Source: Rhodoferax sp. (GTDB lineage Bacteria; Pseudomonadota; Gammaproteobacteria; Burkholderiales; Burkholderiaceae_C). From it: 64,000 nt of DNA. The notes beneath the pieces were generated by a model. It had not been told where the DNA came from. It saw only the letters and a list, made by a program, of their open reading frames with translations, and made no database searches. The position numbers were made by a program, and so were the translations under genes. Location: the NCBI GenBank assembly GCA_024235935.1, contig JACKLL010000006.1, forward strand, positions 62,001 through 126,000. Direction: 5' to 3'. The stretch's first letter is position 1. Every line of letters starts with the position of its first letter. Of the stretch, positions 7,669-16,758 are shown one piece after another.

Positions 7669-9079
7669 GGGCGCTTTCTGCCTTCCTGGTGGCGGGCGCA
7701 AGCGCCTCGTCGACCTTGCCGATCATGTAAAGCGCACTCTCGGGCACATCCTTGAACTCATCGCGCAGGATGCGCTCGCAGCCGTCCAGCGCGTCCGCCA
7801 GGCTGACCAGCCGGCCCTTTTGTGTCGTGAACTGTTCGGTGGTGAAAAAGGGCTGGGTCAGGAAACGTTCCAGACGGCGCGCACGCGCCACGATGTTGCG
7901 ATCCTGCTGCGACAACTGCTCGAGCCCGAGCATGGCGATGATGTCCTTGAGTTCGCTGTACTGGGCCAGCGTACGGCGGATCTCCTGCGCCAGTGCGTAA
8001 TGCCGCTCCCCGACGATGCCGGGCGTGGCCATCTTGGAGCTCGATTGCAGCGGATCGATCGCCGGATACAGGCCTTCGCTGGCGCGCTTGCGCGACAGCA
8101 CGAGGGAGGCCGACAGGTGCGAGAAGGTGTGCACGGCCGCTGGATCGGTGAAGTCGTCCGCCGGCACATAGACCGCCTCGATCGCGGTGATCGCGCCGCT
8201 GTCGGTGTTGGCGATGCGCTCCTGCAGCCCGGCCAGTTCGGTGCCGAGCGTGGGCTGGTAGCCCAGGCGCGAGGGCATGTGCCCCATCAGGGCAGAGATC
8301 TCCGATCCGGCCTGGATGAAGCGAAAGATGTTGTCGATCAGCAGCAGCACGTCGCGGTGTTGATCGTCGCGGAAGAACTCAGCCATGGTCAGTGCGGCAT
8401 GGCCGACCCGAAAGCGGCTGCCCGGCAATTCGTTCATCTGGCCGAACACCATCACCATATTGGGCAGAACGCCGGCTGCCTTCATCTCGCTGTAAAGCTC
8501 CTGGCCCTCGCGCGAGCGCTCGCCGATGCCGCAGAAGATGCTCACACCTTCGTGGTGACCGACCATGTTGTGGATCAGTTCGGTCAGCAGTACTGTCTTG
8601 CCGACGCCCGCGCCGCCGAACAGGCCCGCCTTGCCGCCACGCTCGAGTGGCACCAGCACGTCGATGGCCTTGATGCCGGTCTCGAAGATCTCGGAATTGG
8701 TCGAGCGGCGCACCAGGGGTGGCGGGCTGTTGTGGACCGAACGCCAGTCGACGCCGGTCAATGGGGGGCCCTGGTCGATCGGCTGGCCGAACACATCGAA
8801 CATGCGCGACAGGATGGCCTTGCCCACCGGCGCCATCAAGGGGCCACCGGTGTCCTGCACCGGCATGCCGCGTGCCAGCCCCTGGGTCGGCGTCAGCGCA
8901 ATCGCCCGCACATGCCGGGCATCACGCTGGGCCTGCACTTCCATGACGATGCGGCCGTCCGCGCCGGCCTTGAGCAGGGTGCGAATCGAAGGCAGACGCT
9001 CGTCGAAGCGCACGTCGACGACGCTGCCGCGCACCGCCGCGACAACACCCTGGCGGGCTGACGGGGTCTTTTCATCCAT
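7652..9079 (-). CDS. atpD: N-type ATPase subunit beta
   Basis: A 475-residue catalytic beta subunit and the first gene of the operon, as expected for N-type ATPases (canonical operons place atpD near the end). The Walker A motif GGAGVGKT is near residue 144, and IDNIFRFIQAGSE marks the Walker B region. The ATG at 9079 starts MDEKTPSARQG; an in-frame ATG at 9118, with AAGG four bases before it, could add thirteen residues. The operon 9079-2268 is complete: D, C, Q, R, B, E, F, A, G. Confidence 0.95.
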   Translation of the reverse strand: MDEKTPSARQGVVAAVRGSVVDVRFDERLPSIRTLLKAGADGRIVMEVQAQRDARHVRAIALTPTQGLARGMPVQDTGGPLMAPVGKAILSRMFDVFGQPIDQGPPLTGVDWRSVHNSPPPLVRRSTNSEIFETGIKAIDVLVPLERGGKAGLFGGAGVGKTVLLTELIHNMVGHHEGVSIFCGIGERSREGQELYSEMKAAGVLPNMVMVFGQMNELPGSRFRVGHAALTMAEFFRDDQHRDVLLLIDNIFRFIQAGSEISALMGHMPSRLGYQPTLGTELAGLQERIANTDSGAITAIEAVYVPADDFTDPAAVHTFSHLSASLVLSRKRASEGLYPAIDPLQSSSKMATPGIVGERHYALAQEIRRTLAQYSELKDIIAMLGLEQLSQQDRNIVARARRLERFLTQPFFTTEQFTTQKGRLVSLADALDGCERILRDEFKDVPESALYMIGKVDEALAPATRKAESAHADAA

Positions 9080-9220
9080 GTGCGCGCAATTCCATACCGT
9101 TGTGGGGGCGCGGGCCATCGAACCTTGATCCGTCCGGCTGGCGACCGCTATCCCGATCGGTCCATTCTCTGCCTATTCCATGGCCAATGGTGCGCTGCAA
9201 TACGGACGTTGCGCATGCAA

Positions 9221-9234
9221 TTGATCCAAATCAA
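9221..9234 (-). promoter_or_regulatory. FNR/ANR-type binding site upstream of the N-ATPase operon
   Basis: The palindrome TTGATCCAAATCAA matches the FNR/ANR consensus TTGAT-N4-ATCAA at all ten specified bases. It is centred about 149 bases upstream of the atpD ATG at 9079. The upstream gene, the sulfatase, ends at 9290 on the same strand, so atpD is the only gene it can serve. No clean -10 at the class II distance was found, so the exact promoter geometry is open. Confidence 0.75.
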
Positions 9235-9289
9235 TCCAGAGGGCCTTCTTTGCGCTGCGCACACCCACGCGCGCCAGGCGTCCCGGCGG

Positions 9290-10852
9290 TCAGGCGCGCG
9301 GGCGCCGCCGATCCTCGACCCCGGTCGGGCCGTTGTGCAGGTTGGTCAGCACATGCTCTTGTTGTACCAGGCGCCACGACAGCATCTTGTGCGCCATCTC
9401 CAGCAGCACGGACTGGTGTGCCGGATCGCGCGACAGGTCGTTCATCTCCCACGGATCGTTCGCCAGGTCGAACAGCAGCGGCGGCAAGGCCGCGAAGAAC
9501 ACGTATTTCCAGCGCTCGCCGCGGATGATGGCCAGCTGGCACTCGTCCGGCGTGAGGTTCAGCGCGGCTTCGGCATTAAGGCCGCTGTAGGGTCCCGCAC
9601 GGAAATCCAGCTCCATGTGCGCCTCCTGGCGCCAGTGCGCCGCCGCCCGGCGCTCCAGGAAGGGCCGCAGCGAGCGGCCGTCGCATTGCGCCGGAATGTC
9701 CAGGCCCAGCCAGTCAAGCATGGTGGGCATCAGGTCGACCGACTCGGTGAACGCATCCACCTGGTCGCCCCGGGCGACATCGGCGGCCGGGCGCGGATCG
9801 CGCACGATCAGCGGAATGCGAAAGCTCTGGTCGAAGTACAACTCCTTGCCCCAGCAGTAGTGGTCACCGCCCATCTCCCCATGGTCGCAGGTGAACACGA
9901 TCAGCGTATGGTCGTATTCGCCCGTGGCCTTGAGGTGGTCGACGATACGGCCCACCGCATCATCGACCTCGCTGATCATGCCGTAGTAGCAGGCCCGCAT
10001 CTGGCGCAGGTCGAGCTCCGGCATGTCGACCAGGTGGCTGGGGTTGTGTTCGTCGTAATGGCTGGGACGCGAGAAAGCCCGGATCCACTGGGCCAGCAGC
10101 GGGTGTTGCGCAGCTTCCTCTGCCGGCGTCGCCTTGCGCTGCGGCAGCGGTACGTCGGCCGGGTCGACCATCGCGTTGTAGGGCTCGGGCGTGATCACCG
10201 GCGGATGCGGGCGCAGGAACACGCAGTGCATGAACCAGTCGTCCTTGCCATGGTCGCCCAGCCATTCGATGACACGGTCGGCCATGAAGTTCGTGTCGCT
10301 GTCCTCGGCCTTGTACAGCGTGGGAATGAAGCGGTAGCCCCGATCCGCCGGCTTGTCGAAACCGGGTCGCGGTTGGTAGACATCGTGCCGCCCCTCGAAG
10401 GCGTAACCCTTGGCGCGCAGATCGTTCATCCAGGCCGCCATGTAGTCCGGAAACAGCAGGCCGACGTGGTAACCCGGCAGCGGGCCCTCGAAGGTGCGCA
10501 GCACCGGGTCCTGCGGGTCCATTCCCCGCGGATCGGCGGAGGTGTCGGTGTAACCGAACAGCATCGGGTCCATGCCCGCCTTGCGCACTTCGTGTGCGAT
10601 GTTGGTATGGCGGCGGTCCAGCGGCGTGCCGTTGCGCCCCGAGCGGTGGTTCATCAGGTACAGCCCGGTCTGCAGGCTCGAGCGCGCCGGGCCACACGGC
10701 GCGGTGACCGTGAAATGGCGCTTGAACAGCACCCCGTCCCGCGCCAGCGCATCGAGGTGCGGCGTCTTGACCAGCGGATGGCCGACCGCGGACAGGCACT
10801 CGGCACGCCACTGGTCGGCGGAGATGAACAGGACTTTGCGCGGAGGGGTCAT
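9290..10852 (-). CDS. alkaline-phosphatase-superfamily sulfatase / phosphonate monoester hydrolase-like
   Basis: A 520-residue enzyme of the sulfatase branch. The metal-binding start is FISADQW (residues 9-15). The C-x-P-x-R motif CGPAR at residues 53-57 would have Cys53 converted to formylglycine. The late metal site is TCDHGE. This arrangement resembles phosphonate monoester hydrolases and phosphodiesterases more than classic arylsulfatases, so it may cleave phosphodiester, phosphonate or sulfate esters. No signal peptide is seen from the ATG at 10852, which suggests the cytoplasm. No sulfatase-maturing enzyme is encoded in the window. Confidence 0.82.
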   Translation of the reverse strand: MTPPRKVLFISADQWRAECLSAVGHPLVKTPHLDALARDGVLFKRHFTVTAPCGPARSSLQTGLYLMNHRSGRNGTPLDRRHTNIAHEVRKAGMDPMLFGYTDTSADPRGMDPQDPVLRTFEGPLPGYHVGLLFPDYMAAWMNDLRAKGYAFEGRHDVYQPRPGFDKPADRGYRFIPTLYKAEDSDTNFMADRVIEWLGDHGKDDWFMHCVFLRPHPPVITPEPYNAMVDPADVPLPQRKATPAEEAAQHPLLAQWIRAFSRPSHYDEHNPSHLVDMPELDLRQMRACYYGMISEVDDAVGRIVDHLKATGEYDHTLIVFTCDHGEMGGDHYCWGKELYFDQSFRIPLIVRDPRPAADVARGDQVDAFTESVDLMPTMLDWLGLDIPAQCDGRSLRPFLERRAAAHWRQEAHMELDFRAGPYSGLNAEAALNLTPDECQLAIIRGERWKYVFFAALPPLLFDLANDPWEMNDLSRDPAHQSVLLEMAHKMLSWRLVQQEHVLTNLHNGPTGVEDRRRPRA

Positions 10853-11038
10853 GGGCGGGATTTCTGTGTGCGGGGATCGGATGCCATCGGCAGTTGGCTT
10901 GCGCTCGGGCCCATTGTCAATCAGCTGCATCGGCCGGCTGCGGGTCGGCGGCGTTCGGCCGGAACTGTTCCAGCGCGGCCGTCTCGTTGCCGCGGGCGAC
11001 AGGGGATGCGGGTAGGCCAATTGTTCAAATATTCAGCC

Positions 11039-11057
11039 TGTTCACGTTTTTTGAACA
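11039..11057. promoter_or_regulatory. inverted repeat TGTTCA-N7-TGAACA upstream of ssb
   Basis: TGTTCA at 11039-11044 and TGAACA at 11052-11057 form perfect six-base arms around seven bases. A further GTTCA copy lies at 11023-11027. It sits about 145 bases upstream of the ssb ATG, in the 348-base space 10853-11200 between the divergent sulfatase and ssb genes. That space holds no other gene-like signal. It is not the beta/gamma-proteobacterial LexA box (CTGT-N8-ACAG). Confidence 0.4.
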
Positions 11058-11141
11058 TGGTCGAACCACCCGCAATTCGCCACATCCACGCATGGAATGT
11101 CGCCCCACCTCCCTCATCCAGGGTACGGCAGCATGGCATCG

Positions 11142-11172
11142 TTGCAGTTGTTCACCGCGATGGGCTGATAAT
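11142..11172 (+). promoter_or_regulatory. candidate ssb promoter
   Basis: GATAAT at 11167-11172 is a five-of-six -10 match. TTGCAG at 11142-11147 could be the -35, but the 19-base spacer is long. Transcription would begin near 11179, leaving a leader of about 22 bases that contains the GTGGAG ribosome-binding site. Confidence 0.35.
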
Positions 11173-11200
11173 GTCCCCATTCTTACGTGGAGCATCGTTT

Positions 11201-11698
11201 ATGGCATCCGTCAACAAAGTGATCCTGGTCGGCAACCTTGGCCGTGACCCCGAAGTCCGTTACCTGCCCAGTGGCGACCCAGTCGCCAACATTGCCCTTG
11301 CCACCAGCAGCAAGTACAAGGGCAAGGACGGCAACATGGTCGAGGAGACCGAGTGGCACCGTGTCACTTTCTTCGGCAAGCTGGCCGAAATCGTCGGGCA
11401 GTACCTGAAAAAGGGCCGTTCGGTCTATGTGGAAGGCCGCCTCAAGACCCGCAAATACACCGACAAGGATGGCGTCGAAAAATACGCCACCGACATCATT
11501 GCGAATGAAATGCAGATGCTGGGTGGCCGTGAAGGCATGGGCGATCCCGGCGGCCACGATGGCGACAACGAGGGTTATTCGCGCCCCAGCGCCCCGCCAT
11601 CCCGTCCTGCGCCGCGCCAGCAGGCACCGGCGCCGGCGCCAGCCGCCGCCAGGTCATCGAGCGGGTTCGACGACATGGACGACGACATTCCGTTCTGA
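11201..11698 (+). CDS. ssb: single-stranded DNA-binding protein
   Basis: A 165-residue SSB. The N-terminal OB fold begins MASVNKVILVGNLGRDPEVR and extends to about residue 110. A flexible Gly/Pro/Ala-rich linker follows, and the acidic tip DDDIPF recruits replication and repair partners. GTGGAG precedes the ATG by ten bases. It is followed by a strong bidirectional terminator facing mnmA. Confidence 0.97.
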   Translation: MASVNKVILVGNLGRDPEVRYLPSGDPVANIALATSSKYKGKDGNMVEETEWHRVTFFGKLAEIVGQYLKKGRSVYVEGRLKTRKYTDKDGVEKYATDIIANEMQMLGGREGMGDPGGHDGDNEGYSRPSAPPSRPAPRQQAPAPAPAAARSSSGFDDMDDDIPF

Positions 11699-11727
11699 GA
11701 CGCACCGCTTCCCCTTCATCCAGCGAC

Positions 11728-11760
11728 AAACCCCCGCAGGTCCAGGACTTGCGGGGGTTT
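11728..11760. terminator. bidirectional intrinsic terminator between ssb and mnmA
   Basis: AAACCCCCGCA (11728-11738) pairs perfectly with TGCGGGGGTTT (11750-11760) around an eleven-base loop. The T-run follows the stem on the plus strand, and the A-run gives a T-run on the minus strand. It can therefore stop both convergent transcripts. Confidence 0.85.
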
Positions 11761-11835
11761 GTTCTTGCGCGAGGGCACACCTCCGTGCATCGATCCGTGG
11801 TTGTGTGTTGCGTGGTGCCAGCAGGGGCCGCCGGC

Positions 11836-12966
11836 TCAGGCCGTGGCCAGCGCTGCCGTGTCGATGACCCCGCCGCCCAGACAGACTTCGCCGTCGTACA
11901 AAACGGCTGACTGGCCCGGCGTGACGGCCCACTGGGCCTGCGGGAAGCTCAGCGAAAACGCACCTGCGGGTGCGGCAGCGTCCTGATCCAGGCTGCAGGG
12001 CGCATCGGCCTGCCGGTAACGCGCCTTGGCGGCCAAGGCGCCCGGCGCCGGCGGCGCACCGCTGACCCAGCTGGCGTCGGCCGCATGCAGCTGGCGGTAC
12101 TGCAGCCAGGGGTGGTCGTGCCCCTGCACCACCCACAGCGTGTTCTTCTCGATGTCCTTGCGCGCCACGAACCACGGCGCATGGTCGCCGCCACCGCGCT
12201 GGGCGCCTTTTTCTCGCACGCCGCCGATGCCCAGCCCCTGGCGCTGACCGATGGTGTAGAAGCTCAAACCCACATGTTGGCCTAGCACGCGGCCGCGTTC
12301 GTCCTTGACCGGGCCCGGCGCGCCGGCAATGTACCGGTTCAGGAACTCCCGGAACGGTCGCTCGCCGATGAAGCAGATGCCGGTGGAGTCCTTTTTCTTC
12401 GCGTTCGGCAGCCCGATGTCGGCAGCGATCCGGCGCACCTCGGTCTTGTGCAGTTCACCCACCGGGAACAGCGTTTTGGAAAGCTGGGCCTGGTTCAGGC
12501 GGTGCAGGAAGTAGCTCTGGTCCTTGGCCGGATCGAGCCCCTTGAGCAGTTCGTACAAGCCACTGTCCAGGTTCTGCCGCACCCGGGCATAGTGGCCGGT
12601 GGCAATCCTGTCGGCGCCGACCCGCATCGCGTGGTCCAGAAAGGCCTTGAACTTGATTTCGGCGTTGCACAGGATGTCGGGGTTCGGTGTGCGCCCGGCC
12701 TGGTACTCGCGCAGGAATTCGGCAAACACCCGGTCCTTGTATTCGGCGGCGAAGTTGACGTGTTCGATCTCGATGCCGATCACGTCTGCCACGGCTGCCG
12801 CATCGACGAAGTCGATGTTCGAGGAGCAGTATTCACTGTCGTCGTCGTCTTCCCAGTTCTTCATGAACACGCCCACGACGTCGTGGCCTTGCTGCTTGAG
12901 CAGCCAGGCCGTCACCGCGGAGTCCACGCCGCCACTGAGTCCCACCACGATCCGTTGTCTGTTCAT
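11836..12966 (-). CDS. mnmA: tRNA-specific 2-thiouridylase
   Basis: A 376-residue enzyme that installs the 2-thio group on wobble uridine in tRNAs for Lys, Glu and Gln. The PP-loop SGGVDSAV lies at residues 10-17. The catalytic cysteine pair is in LCNAE and GICFIG. The C-terminal beta barrel ends near GGVIDTA. The ATG at 12966 begins MNRQRIVVGLSGG. It is followed closely by the terminator shared with ssb, and preceded by the Nudix gene on the same strand. Confidence 0.96.
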   Translation of the reverse strand: MNRQRIVVGLSGGVDSAVTAWLLKQQGHDVVGVFMKNWEDDDDSEYCSSNIDFVDAAAVADVIGIEIEHVNFAAEYKDRVFAEFLREYQAGRTPNPDILCNAEIKFKAFLDHAMRVGADRIATGHYARVRQNLDSGLYELLKGLDPAKDQSYFLHRLNQAQLSKTLFPVGELHKTEVRRIAADIGLPNAKKKDSTGICFIGERPFREFLNRYIAGAPGPVKDERGRVLGQHVGLSFYTIGQRQGLGIGGVREKGAQRGGGDHAPWFVARKDIEKNTLWVVQGHDHPWLQYRQLHAADASWVSGAPPAPGALAAKARYRQADAPCSLDQDAAAPAGAFSLSFPQAQWAVTPGQSAVLYDGEVCLGGGVIDTAALATA

Positions 12967-13021
12967 CGTGGCGCGATTATCCCCGGGCATCACCAACCGG
13001 CCCCGGCGCAGGTGTTTGGCC

Positions 13022-13558
13022 TCAGTCGCGTTCGGTGCCCGCCTGGCCCGTGGTGGCCAGCAGCGACAACGGGTAGCGGGCGCCGGCCAGGTAGTCTTCG
13101 ACGGATTGCAGCAACAGGCTACTGCGATGGCGCTGCCGACTGGCCCGGATCTCGTCGATGCCCAGCCACAGCGTGCGCACGATGCCCCGGTCCAGGGCGC
13201 GCTCCGCATGCCATTGACCCAGCTTGCCGCAGAAGGCAAACCGAAGGTAGGTGGTGCCGGACCGGGCCGGGCCCGCGTCGGCGGGGCCCAACGGGAGCGC
13301 CGCAGCCGACGGAACCGACTGGGGGCCGATGGGCGGCGCCAGATAGATACCGACCAGGCCGGTCGGCTGGAACGCGTATGCCGTCTCTTCCAGCGTTTCG
13401 CGTACACAGGCCTGGACCAGCGACTCGCCCGGATCGAGATGCCCGGCCGGGTTGTTCAGGCGCAAGCCCTGGGCGGTTTGCTCCTCCACCAGCAGGAAGC
13501 GGTGGTCGCGTTCGATCACGGCGGCAACCGTGACATTGGGTTTCCATCGATGCGGCAT
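13022..13558 (-). CDS. Nudix hydrolase, NudJ-like
   Basis: A 178-residue Nudix-fold protein. The Nudix box runs from G39 of GHLDPGES through RETLEETAY; the usual Gly near the end is Ala, while the catalytic Glu residues are kept. Similarity is closest to NudJ-type phosphatases that act on thiamine-type or nucleoside pyrophosphates. It lies 55 bases upstream of mnmA on the same strand, an arrangement also recalled for nudJ-mnmA in other proteobacteria. Confidence 0.83.
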   Translation of the reverse strand: MPHRWKPNVTVAAVIERDHRFLLVEEQTAQGLRLNNPAGHLDPGESLVQACVRETLEETAYAFQPTGLVGIYLAPPIGPQSVPSAAALPLGPADAGPARSGTTYLRFAFCGKLGQWHAERALDRGIVRTLWLGIDEIRASRQRHRSSLLLQSVEDYLAGARYPLSLLATTGQAGTERD

Positions 13559-13679
13559 GTGCGATTATGTCGGCCCGCGCCGGCCACCGGGCAGCGTCCG
13601 CTGCCGGCGCAGCAATCAAACTAATGTAAGCTTCAGGCAAGATTTGTGACCGGCCTGATAACAAACTAGGAGCCCCTCC

Positions 13680-14807
13680 ATGCTGATTGGCATACCTGCC
13701 GAAACCACTGCGAGAGAGACCCGCGTCGCGCTCACCCCCGAAACCGCCAAGAAGCTCAAGGCCCAGGGCCATACCCTGCGCGTTCAGTCCGGTGCGGGCC
13801 TCGCCGCCAGTGTGACGGACGCCGCTTTCGAGGCTGCCGGTGCCGAGATCACCGATGCTGCAGGGGCGCTGGGCTGCGATCTGGTGCTGAAGGTACGCAG
13901 CCCATCCGAAGCCGAACTGGCCATGATGAAGTCGGGCGCCCATCTGGTGGGCATGCTCAACCCGTTCGACGCACCCGGGCTGCAACGCCTGGCAACTGCC
14001 GGACTGACCAGTTTTGCGCTGGAAGCGGCGCCCCGCACGACCCGTGCCCAGAGCATGGACGTGTTGTCGTCGCAGGCCAACATCGCCGGCTACAAGGCGG
14101 TGATGATGGCGGCAGACAAGTACCAGCGCTTCTTCCCGATGCTGATGACCGCCGCCGGCACCGTCAAGGCGGCGCGCGTCGTGATCCTGGGCGTCGGCGT
14201 GGCGGGCCTGCAGGCCATTGCCACCGCCAAGCGGCTGGGGGCGGTGATCGAAGCCTCGGACGTGCGTCCCAGCGTCAAGGAGCAGGTCGAGTCGCTGGGT
14301 GGCAAGTTCATCGAGGTGTCGTACGACACTGACGAAGAGAAAGAAGCCGCCGTCGGCGTGGGCGGCTATGCCAAGCCGATGCCGCAGAGCTGGCTCGACC
14401 GGCAGAAGATCGAGGTCGCCAAACGCGTGGCGATGGCCGACGTGGTGATCTCCACGGCCCTGATCCCCGGCCGCGCTGCGCCGACCCTGATCACCGAGGA
14501 CATGGTGAAGGCCATGAAGCCGGGCTCGGTCATCATCGACATCGCGGCCGGCAAGGGCCCGGACGGCGGCGGCAACTGCCCGTTGTCGGAAGCCGACAAG
14601 ACGGTGGTCAAGCACGGCGTGACCATCGTCGGCGAAACCAATCTGCCGGCACTGGTGGCGGCCGATGCGTCTTCCCTGTATGCCCGCAACGTACTGGACT
14701 TTCTCAAGCTGATCCTGCCCAAGGATAGCGGGCTGATAGTGGACATGGAAGACGACATCGTCGCGGCCTGCCTGATGACCCAGGGCGGAGAAGTCAAACG
14801 CAAATAG
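13680..14807 (+). CDS. pntAA: NAD(P) transhydrogenase subunit alpha part 1
   Basis: A 375-residue soluble NAD(H)-binding domain I of proton-translocating transhydrogenase. The start MLIGIPAETTARETRVA and the Rossmann loop VILGVGVAGLQA near residue 165 are typical. In this split form, PntAA carries the nucleotide domain and PntAB the membrane helices. AGGAG at 13668-13672 gives a well-placed ribosome-binding site. It is first of the pntAA-AB-B operon, which moves hydride from NADH to NADP+ at the cost of proton motive force. Confidence 0.96.
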   Translation: MLIGIPAETTARETRVALTPETAKKLKAQGHTLRVQSGAGLAASVTDAAFEAAGAEITDAAGALGCDLVLKVRSPSEAELAMMKSGAHLVGMLNPFDAPGLQRLATAGLTSFALEAAPRTTRAQSMDVLSSQANIAGYKAVMMAADKYQRFFPMLMTAAGTVKAARVVILGVGVAGLQAIATAKRLGAVIEASDVRPSVKEQVESLGGKFIEVSYDTDEEKEAAVGVGGYAKPMPQSWLDRQKIEVAKRVAMADVVISTALIPGRAAPTLITEDMVKAMKPGSVIIDIAAGKGPDGGGNCPLSEADKTVVKHGVTIVGETNLPALVAADASSLYARNVLDFLKLILPKDSGLIVDMEDDIVAACLMTQGGEVKRK

Positions 14808-14864
14808 CCCGCGGCCTCGGACCCGAGGCGCCCAGCAGCCAGCCCCACCTACCGGAGAACACCC

Positions 14865-15188
14865 ATGGACATTGTTTCCCCCACGATCACCAACCTGATC
14901 ATCTTCGTGCTCGCAATCTACGTCGGCTACCACGTGGTCTGGACCGTGACGCCGGCCCTGCACACCCCGCTGATGGCGGTGACCAACGCCATCTCGGCGA
15001 TCGTCATCGTCGGCGCAATGCTGGCCGCGGCGCTGACCGAGACCACGCTGGGCAAATCCATGGGCGTGCTGGCGGTGGCGCTGGCGGCGGTCAACATCTT
15101 CGGCGGCTTCCTGGTCACCCGGCGCATGCTGGAGATGTTCAAGAAGAAGGAACGCAAGTCCGCGCCTGACGCAGGGGAAGCCAAATGA
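14865..15188 (+). CDS. pntAB: NAD(P) transhydrogenase subunit alpha part 2
   Basis: A 107-residue membrane part of the split alpha subunit, with about three or four helices (NLIIFVLAIYVGYHVVW at the start) and a basic C-terminal tail. The stop overlaps the pntB start in ATGA at 15185-15188. It follows pntAA by 57 bases, clearly in one operon. Confidence 0.95.
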   Translation: MDIVSPTITNLIIFVLAIYVGYHVVWTVTPALHTPLMAVTNAISAIVIVGAMLAAALTETTLGKSMGVLAVALAAVNIFGGFLVTRRMLEMFKKKERKSAPDAGEAK

Positions 15189-16604
15189 GCATGAATCTCG
15201 TCACGCTGCTGTACCTGATCGCCTCGGTGTGTTTCATCCAGGCGCTCAAGGGCCTGTCGCATCCGACCACGTCGATCCGCGGCAACCTGTTCGGCATGAT
15301 CGGCATGGCCATTGCCGCGGTCACCACCGTGTTCCTGATCGGCAAACTGGCCGACAACTTCGGCATGGGCATGGTCTGGGTGCTGGTCGGGCTGCTGGCC
15401 GGCGGCGGCTACGGCGCCTACCGCGCCAAGACCGTCGAGATGACGCAGATGCCCGAGCTGGTGGCCTTCTTCCACAGCATGATCGGCCTGGCGGCGGTGT
15501 TCATCGCGGTTGCGGCCGTGGCCGAGCCCTACGCGTTCGCCATCGTGGCCAAGGGCCAGCCAATCCCGGCCGGCAACCGGCTGGAGCTGTTCCTGGGTGC
15601 GGCCATCGGCGCCATCACCTTCAGCGGCTCGGTGATTGCCTTCGGCAAGCTCTCGGCAAGTACAGTTCCGGCTGTTCCAGGGCGCGCCGGTGCAGTTTGC
15701 CGGGCAACACAAGCTCAACCTGATCCTGGGCCTGCTCACCATCGGGCTGGGCCTGCTGTTCATGGCCACCGAAAGCTGGACCGCCTTCGCAATGCTGGCG
15801 CTGGCCTTTGTCATGGGTGTGCTGATCATCATCCCGATCGGCGGCGCCGACATGCCGGTGGTGGTCTCGATGCTCAACAGCTATTCGGGCTGGGCCGCTG
15901 CCGGCATCGGCTTCTCGCTGAACAACGCCATGCTGATCATCGCAGGCTCGCTGGTGGGCAGTTCGGGCGCCATCCTGTCGTACATCATGTGCAAGGCGAT
16001 GAACCGCTCGTTCTTCAACGTGATCCTGGGCGGCTTCGGCGGAGAGGCCGCGACCGCTGGTGGCGCAGCCGCCGAGGCGCGCCCGGTCAAGAGCGGCAGC
16101 GCCGACGACGCGGCCTTCGTGCTGAGCAATGCCGAGACCGTGGTCATCGTTCCAGGCTACGGCCTGGCGGTGGCGCGGGCCCAGCACGCCGTCAAGGAGC
16201 TGGCCGCCAAGCTGACCGAGAAGGGCATCACCGTCAAGTACGCCATCCATCCGGTGGCCGGACGCATGCCCGGTCACATGAACGTGTTGCTGGCCGAGGC
16301 CGAGGTGCCCTACGACCAGGTGTTCGAGATGGAGGACATCAATGGCGAGTTCGGACAGGCCGACGTGGCCATCATCCTGGGCGCCAACGACGTGGTGAAC
16401 CCGGCCGCGCTGCAAAAAGGCAGCCCGATCTACGGCATGCCGATCCTCGAAGCCTACAAGGCCAAGACCGTGATCGTGAACAAACGCTCGATGGCCGCGG
16501 GTTATGCCGGGCTGGACAACGAGCTGTTCTACATGGACAAGACCATGATGGTGTTCGGCGACGCCAAGAAAATTGTCGAGGACATGGGCAAGGCGATCGA
16601 GTAG
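15185..16604 (+). pseudogene. pntB: NAD(P) transhydrogenase subunit beta, frameshifted
   Basis: The N-terminal membrane region is read in one frame to about 15655 (ending AFGKLS). The rest is read in another frame from about 15666 (FRLFQGAPVQFAGQ) to the TAG at 16604. Restoring one G in the run at 15655-15656 and one base near 15664 rejoins the frames as GKLS-GKY-x-FRLFQ, giving a normal PntB of about 473 residues. Both missing bases are in or next to short repeats, so assembly error is as likely as true decay. The NADP-binding domain (VIVPGYGLAVARAQ) is intact. Confidence 0.85.
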
Positions 16605-16758
16605 GCGACAGGGCGGCGCACGCTGGCCTGCGTGGCCGGCGCCCGCAGCGCAGAACAAGGGCGGCAGGGTACGACAAGAACATGGGCCACGGAGGAGGCT
16701 GGCGCACCAGGGCCGACGACCTCCGAATCCCAGGACAGCTTCCCGGAGACATACGACA

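Noticed and set aside
11023..11057. An alphaproteobacterial-type LexA box (GTTC-N7-GTTC) before ssb
   Set aside because: The two GTTC copies are 13 bases apart rather than 7, and the organism is not an alphaproteobacterium by gene content.
15185..16604. A programmed ribosomal frameshift in pntB
   Set aside because: No slippery heptamer is present; two separate missing bases are needed, and transhydrogenase genes are not known to use frameshifting.
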